Shown here in pieces: positions 5,163-9,302 of a DNA stretch of 9,302 nt (position 1 is the first letter of the stretch; each line of letters opens with the position of its first letter). The stretch spans positions 1 through 9,302 of the forward strand of contig QWOR01000075.1 in NCBI GenBank assembly GCA_003669575.1, in the 5' to 3' direction. The DNA comes from Planctomycetota bacterium (GTDB taxonomy: Bacteria > Planctomycetota > Planctomycetia > Planctomycetales > Planctomycetaceae). The notes under the pieces are model-generated. The model did not search any database. It had not been told where the DNA came from and was given only the letters and a program-made list of their open reading frames with translations. A program made the position numbers and the translations under genes.

Positions 5163-7484
5163 TCATTCAACAACCACCCCAGCAATCGCAGCCGACGCCG
5201 TCAGCTTGGGATTTGCGACAGAGACGGCATTCACCCGCAGTTCGGCAGCGGGCCCTACAGCTGCGTCAGCAGCGGCGCTGAGCACCAGTTCCGCTTCTGA
5301 CTTGTCTGCAGGAATCACGACCTCGGCGGCAGTCAGTCCGGCTGTCGCCTTGTCGATCGTCAGCTTGATCTCTCCAGTATAGGCCGGATTTCGAGCCACG
5401 GTCACCTTCACGGGGACCTGAGTGCCCTTCGCGACCTTCTTGCCCCCCTCGACGGCAGTCACCTTGATCGCATCTTCTACGCGATAGTTGATACCGGGAG
5501 TGGGAACGACGACATCACCGACATTGGCCTTCTTGTGTGTTCCGACCAATACGACCGTGTAAGGGCCGAGTGGTGCCTTGTCGTTGGCAGTCAGCTCCAG
5601 AACGACCTCGTTCTGGCCCTTCTCGATCGGCTTGAGACCGACCGTGATGCCACCGGGCACGGCGTTGGCGGCAGGCTCAGTGGTCAGAGCAATGGCCTCG
5701 TCGATGCCCTCACCACGCTCGGCAATGACTTTGACCGTGGCCTTCAGTTCACGTCCGAACACAACTTCCGCAGGTTCGACCCGCAAGGCGAGCTTATTGG
5801 CGGGAGCCACGCCCAGCGCGATGGAATGGGTCACGGTCGGCGGGACCAGCTTCGTGGCGCTCCACTGACCTCGCAGGGCCTCTTCCACGTCGGAGACGGC
5901 GGCAAACTCTTTGTCGCCAATCACGGCCTTACCCACCAATTGTACGCTGGTCAGTGCTCCCGCTGGGGCATCTTTTGCCGCCGACACCGTCAAAACGGCT
6001 GAAGCGATTCCGGGCCCAATTCGCGTCGGATTCGAGGTCAATCCCGGAGGAAGTCCGACCAGTTGCAGGTCAATGGGACCGCCGTAATCAAGCCGAGCGG
6101 CGTTGACGGTGACTGCCAAAGTGCCACCGGCTGGAACATTCAGCGTGTCCGCAGCTGCACCCAACTTGAATCCGGGCTGGTAGGGTTCGACTTCGACGCG
6201 GTAGCCGAACTGGCTTCCGCCCTGCTTGTTGAGTTCTGTCACATCGAGGTAGTAAACCCCGTCGGCCGGGAAGGCGTAATTGATGCGGCCTTCGTACTTT
6301 CCCTCGTCATCCGCTGTGGCCAGCTGGGCTCCCTTGGCATCCAGGATTCGCAGTACCAAGTCGGCTGGCGATCCCAGCGAGCGAGTCAAACCGGTGAACA
6401 GGAATCGTTGCCCGGCCTTGGCATCGAAGCGGTACTTGTCGACATCTTTCGGGCGATCGAATCGACCGGAAAGATGCTGACCGAGAACGAGGGCCTGGGC
6501 CTGGTCGAGGGTGTCGTTCGGCTCACGGTCGATGACCTCCCCATTCGCGGTGATCTCGGCATAAGCGAAGGCCGACGACTTGCCGCCTGAACGCTTCGAG
6601 TTCACCAGGCTCCAGCCCGGAACGGCATCCGCAGCGGCTTCCATCCATGCGGGCGAGGCATCGTCGACGCTCACTCCAGCGAAGTCGATCCGGGATTTCT
6701 GGCCGCGAGGGTATCCCGAGGGAACAGCCATCTGCACGGCAGGGAAATCGCCAATCCGCAGGCGATAGCGGTGATTCGCACTTCCGGCATAGCGGATGTC
6801 GCGGACTTCGACGATGTAGTTACCGGTCTCCGGGACATGGAAAACCAATTGAGGATCAGAGCTGAGCCCTTGCGCATCGTCGTTGTAGGCGATCTCGCGG
6901 CCCTGCTCGTTGTACAGGTACAAGCTGGCATCGAGCGGCGAGCCGAGACGGCGAGCCAGCACTTCCAGAGTGATCAGCTGGCCTTTCTCGGCCTTGAACT
7001 TGAAGAAGTCTCGGGTCAGGTTGTCGACGAAACCATCGACCGCAGCGGGAATCGCGATCTCTTGCGGGGTCTTGACCGTGCCATTGCCCGCAGCTTCCGC
7101 GATCGTCGGCAGGTCATCGACGCAAAACAGCTTCAGATTACTGACACCGCGACCGGAGAAGACTCGAACCCCATGAATTCCGACGGGGGCTTCAGGCGGC
7201 AGGGTCAGTACGAATGCGACCTGGCCCGCTTCTTTGCCATTCATCTCGCCGGGAGCGAGAGCCGAGGTTCCGGAGATCGTCGACCAGAGACCGGTGACGC
7301 CATCGAGTCCACCTCCCTGGACGGTCACGATGGTCGCCTGCCCGGGAGCAGCGGCCCCTGGAGAAAACCCGGCGATCTGCGGCGATTGAGCCTCAGCATT
7401 CGCAGCCAAGAAACCAGACACGAGGGCAGCGAGAAGAACTTTCTCGACCAACGGGCGATATCGCCAGGGGAGTAGTGAACTCAT
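5163..7484 (-). CDS. secreted IPT/TIG-like and PPC-domain protein
   Basis: A 773-residue exported, non-enzymatic-looking beta-rich protein. It has a signal peptide (1 to about 32: basic MSSLLPWRYRPLVEK, hydrophobic VLLAALVSGFLAA, cleavage near ANAEAQ), an IPT/TIG-like domain (about 36-121, with PQIAGFSPGAAAPGQ), and two PPC domains (about 150-246 and 320-431). The second PPC opens with the typical DREPNDTLDQAQAL; the two share a repeated core, RRLGSPLDASLYL and RSLGSPADLVLRI. The remaining 340 or so residues look like tandem Ig-like or adhesin-like beta domains. No protease or other catalytic motif was seen, so binding or surface assembly is more likely than catalysis. The start at 7484 is chosen for the signal peptide; no good Shine-Dalgarno precedes it, and in-frame alternatives exist at 7538 and 7586 (GTG). 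It lies 148 bases upstream of the PSCyt2/PSD1 gene and probably forms a unit with it. Confidence 0.88.
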   Translation of the reverse strand: MSSLLPWRYRPLVEKVLLAALVSGFLAANAEAQSPQIAGFSPGAAAPGQATIVTVQGGGLDGVTGLWSTISGTSALAPGEMNGKEAGQVAFVLTLPPEAPVGIHGVRVFSGRGVSNLKLFCVDDLPTIAEAAGNGTVKTPQEIAIPAAVDGFVDNLTRDFFKFKAEKGQLITLEVLARRLGSPLDASLYLYNEQGREIAYNDDAQGLSSDPQLVFHVPETGNYIVEVRDIRYAGSANHRYRLRIGDFPAVQMAVPSGYPRGQKSRIDFAGVSVDDASPAWMEAAADAVPGWSLVNSKRSGGKSSAFAYAEITANGEVIDREPNDTLDQAQALVLGQHLSGRFDRPKDVDKYRFDAKAGQRFLFTGLTRSLGSPADLVLRILDAKGAQLATADDEGKYEGRINYAFPADGVYYLDVTELNKQGGSQFGYRVEVEPYQPGFKLGAAADTLNVPAGGTLAVTVNAARLDYGGPIDLQLVGLPPGLTSNPTRIGPGIASAVLTVSAAKDAPAGALTSVQLVGKAVIGDKEFAAVSDVEEALRGQWSATKLVPPTVTHSIALGVAPANKLALRVEPAEVVFGRELKATVKVIAERGEGIDEAIALTTEPAANAVPGGITVGLKPIEKGQNEVVLELTANDKAPLGPYTVVLVGTHKKANVGDVVVPTPGINYRVEDAIKVTAVEGGKKVAKGTQVPVKVTVARNPAYTGEIKLTIDKATAGLTAAEVVIPADKSEAELVLSAAADAAVGPAAELRVNAVSVANPKLTASAAIAGVVVE

Positions 7485-7618
7485 GCGGGCGGGCCAAGCA
7501 AGAGGTGGGAAAGGCGGGTCAATCAAGGCGGGACACATCAACCTATCCCTATACCTTAGTCGGTCGGGGGACCATGGGGAAGCCACCGCGAGAATTTATG
7601 CCGGTCAGAAAAGCTGTT

Positions 7619-7631
7619 CTTACCTGGTAAG
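7619..7631. repeat. 13-base dyad, 6-bp arms
   Basis: CTTACC, one central base, GGTAAG, in the 225-base gap upstream of the PPC-domain gene. Its size and symmetry fit a small operator, but it lies about 135 bases before the start codon and no clear promoter boxes flank it. Confidence 0.3.
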
Positions 7632-7709
7632 GACTGGCGATTGTTCCGTTACTTCCGGTATGTCCAGTCGCACCGGTTGTGCAGCTGCGTCTGGACCGAC
7701 TGCCCTGCC

Positions 7710-8717
7710 TCATTCAGCAAGCCGCAGGTCTGAGTCTGTCGCTCTCTGAAGGGAGATCGATTGCACAGCGGCGAGCAATTGGCCGATCGCTTCCGCGATC
7801 TCCTGCCGACCGACCTGGTAGATGTCGTTATGTCCGGCGTCGGGGATCTTCAGGAAGCGTTTCTCGATCCCGTTCTTCGCGGTCGGCGGAGCTGACTCGA
7901 ACAGCCGGAGCCCTTGCTCAAACGGAATAATTTCGTCTGCCGTTCCATGGTATGTCAGCACTGGACAGGTCACGTGCGGCATGCGTTCAATCGACTGGTA
8001 GGTATCAAGCAGCACCCACCGCACGGGAAGCCACCAGTACATAGCAGAGGCGGTTTCCACCATCGACGAAAACGTCGCCCGCAGGACTAGTGCCGCGGGT
8101 GCGTGCCCTTCGCGGCAAACCTGGCTCGCGAGAGCTGTCGCCACACCACCGCCGAGCGATTCGCCGGAGATCACGATCCGCTCCGGAGGAACCTTCAATG
8201 TGTTGGTCGCGAAATCCCAGATGCTCCGGGCATCCCGCAGCAGGTCAGCCTCCGACGGAGAACCCGCGTTCTCGGCATACCCCCGGTAGTCGAACAGCAG
8301 CGCATCGCACCCCAGCCCGTTGTACAGATCCAGCTGAGAGATTCGCGACAGCCGGTTCCCCGCGTTCCCGGCGAACATCACGACCAGGTAGCGATCCCCC
8401 TGCCCCAGCTGTGACAACGATTGAGAACGTCCGATTTCACTCTCTGCATCGCACAGGCTCAACCAGCCGTGCAACTTGACTCCATCCGCTGCAGTAACGT
8501 GACATTCGCGGATATGCGGAGCGCGATCCTCGGCCTCGGAAACCAGAACTGGCCCTTTGCGGGCCTGATACATCAATGAGCGTTGCAACCACACGAGCAT
8601 GCCAACGATTCCCAGATAGACAATCAACAGAGCGGACACAAACCTCTTGAGCCGTTGCCGGAATCTCAACGGAGACCGAGAAGAAGGACCTGGAGGTGGT
8701 CGTACGGGAGCAGCCAT
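7710..8717 (-). CDS. membrane-anchored alpha/beta hydrolase (BEM46/ABHD13-like)
   Basis: A 335-residue alpha/beta-hydrolase-fold protein, probably an esterase or peptidase-like hydrolase of unknown substrate. Residues 1-25 are basic (RFRQRLKR); about 26-45 form one hydrophobic span (FVSALLIVYLGIVGMLVWL), likely an uncleaved anchor with the catalytic domain outside the membrane. The fold shows an oxyanion-type FAGNAGN (115-121), DYRGYAENAGSP (143-154), the nucleophile elbow GESLGG with Ser187, Asp261 in GTADEIIP and His296 in GHNDIY, so the triad is complete. The order and the DYRGY and GESLGG motifs match the BEM46/ABHD13-type group. The start is supported by GAGG (8724-8727), 6 bases before the ATG. 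It lies between a dehydrogenase gene and the PPC-domain gene with gaps of 146 and 225 bases, so no operon is evident. Confidence 0.92.
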   Translation of the reverse strand: MAAPVRPPPGPSSRSPLRFRQRLKRFVSALLIVYLGIVGMLVWLQRSLMYQARKGPVLVSEAEDRAPHIRECHVTAADGVKLHGWLSLCDAESEIGRSQSLSQLGQGDRYLVVMFAGNAGNRLSRISQLDLYNGLGCDALLFDYRGYAENAGSPSEADLLRDARSIWDFATNTLKVPPERIVISGESLGGGVATALASQVCREGHAPAALVLRATFSSMVETASAMYWWLPVRWVLLDTYQSIERMPHVTCPVLTYHGTADEIIPFEQGLRLFESAPPTAKNGIEKRFLKIPDAGHNDIYQVGRQEIAEAIGQLLAAVQSISLQRATDSDLRLAE

Positions 8718-8723
8718 TCACCG

Positions 8724-8727
8724 CCTC
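8724..8727 (-). promoter_or_regulatory. Shine-Dalgarno site of the hydrolase gene
   Basis: GAGG on the minus strand with a 6-base spacer to the ATG at 8717. It fits the expected start just before the basic N-terminus and membrane anchor. Confidence 0.6.
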
Positions 8728-8770
8728 AGATTCAGATATGCGTGAAACATGTCATAGGCCACGTTCCTGC

Positions 8771-8848
8771 TCCCTCTTCCCCGCAATCGCCCAGATGTTC
8801 GGAGTGCAGTTTAACGTCGAGAAGAGGGTTGGAGTGAGGGAACCCCTC
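8771..8848. repeat. possible degenerate dispersed palindromic repeat
   Basis: Perfect 8-bp arms, CCCTCTTC (8772-8779) and GAAGAGGG (8821-8828), enclose 41 bases. The right arm runs into GGTTGGAGTGAGGG, and 8836-8848 adds a small hairpin, GAGGG, AAC, CCCTC. The motif resembles the intergenic element of the form CTCACCCCAACCCTCTCC that recurs in planctomycete and other genomes (recalled, not checked). It lies between the dehydrogenase and hydrolase genes. Confidence 0.35.
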
Positions 8849-8863
8849 CTTGTGAGTTCTGCC

Positions 8864-9302
8864 TCAGCCCGGAGGGACACCGAGCGATTTCCCGCCATCG
8901 ATGGCCAGCGAAGTTCCCGTCACCATCAGGGAGGCATCACCGACCAGGTAGAGGACCGCCTCGGCGATCTCCTCCGGAGTCATCATCCGGTCGTGCGCCT
9001 GAGCGAGTGGGCTGGCAGCGATACTCCTGCGGGCCGCAGCTTCCGGGTCGGGTTGAGCTGCCAGATCGTCGTTCATGATGTCCGTTCCAGACACCGGACC
9101 AGGACAAACACAGTTCACTCGCACTCGATCACGTGCATGACACAGAGCGAGACTCTTGGTCAGCCCCACGACAGCCAGCTTGCTGATCGAATAGACCGGA
9201 TCATGTGCCCGTGGCAGAAGCCCCGCGTTGCTCGCCATGTTGACGACCGAACCTCCGCCGACTCGACGCAAGTGCGGTAAAGCAAACTTCACTCCGAAGA
9301 AC
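8864..9302 (-). CDS. short-chain dehydrogenase/reductase, C-terminal part
   Basis: The last 146 codons of a classical SDR enzyme, an NAD(P)-dependent oxidoreductase of the Rossmann type; the 5' part lies beyond the window. The fragment begins FFGVKFALPHL and shows the active-site Ser in NMASNAG, then YSISK (the YxxxK pair) 13 residues later, as in this family. It continues with VRVNCVCPGPVSGT (the PG motif) and TPEEIAEAVLYLVGDASLMVTGTSLAIDGG near the end, a typical C-terminus. The GTG at 9290-9292 is an internal Val codon, not a start, because coding continues without interruption to 9302. The N-terminal cofactor motif and the substrate loop are missing or unresolved, so cofactor and substrate cannot be named. 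No neighbour suggests a pathway. Confidence 0.93.
   Translation of the reverse strand, partial: FFGVKFALPHLRRVGGGSVVNMASNAGLLPRAHDPVYSISKLAVVGLTKSLALCHARDRVRVNCVCPGPVSGTDIMNDDLAAQPDPEAAARRSIAASPLAQAHDRMMTPEEIAEAVLYLVGDASLMVTGTSLAIDGGKSLGVPPG

Noticed and set aside
6771..7475. 234-residue open frame on the plus strand
   Set aside because: It is antisense to the signal peptide, IPT and first PPC domains of the secreted protein; no domain or ribosome site supports it.

Overview
The window looks like a planctomycete chromosome segment with fairly high GC. The main marker is a secreted protein combining bacterial Ig-like domains with the PSCyt2 (DUF1549) and PSD1 (DUF1553) domains, a combination largely confined to Planctomycetes and close relatives. 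Next to it is a secreted protein with pre-peptidase C-terminal (PPC) domains, a common companion in that phylum. The sequence does not allow a genus to be named.

All seven supported genes lie on the minus strand, so transcription runs from high to low coordinates. In that order they are: the C-terminal part of a short-chain dehydrogenase (cut by the window end); a membrane-anchored alpha/beta hydrolase; a secreted IPT/TIG-PPC-PPC protein; the Ig-like/PSCyt2/PSD1 protein; an ABC-2-type exporter ATPase; a soluble TPR-like protein; and a 69-residue small protein with a strong ribosome binding site. Gaps between genes are 144 to 225 bases and no genes overlap, so tight translational coupling is unlikely.

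The PPC protein and the PSCyt2/PSD1 protein look like one expression unit. They are separated by 148 bases containing three short tetraloop hairpins, and the unit ends at a perfect 13-bp terminator hairpin (2510-2542). Both have signal peptides and probably act outside the cytoplasmic membrane. The PSD1 protein carries two haem-c-like motifs, one of them the rare CX4CH form. The ABC ATPase lies beyond the terminator with no permease in view. The TPR gene has a good sigma70-type promoter of its own. The other intergenic regions hold several small dyads.

I saw no rRNA, tRNA, CRISPR array, insertion sequence or phage gene. I did not find a convincing new multi-gene system. The points most worth a second look are the unusual haem-like motif, the hairpin-rich gap, the small gene at the left end and a possible dispersed repeat near the right end.
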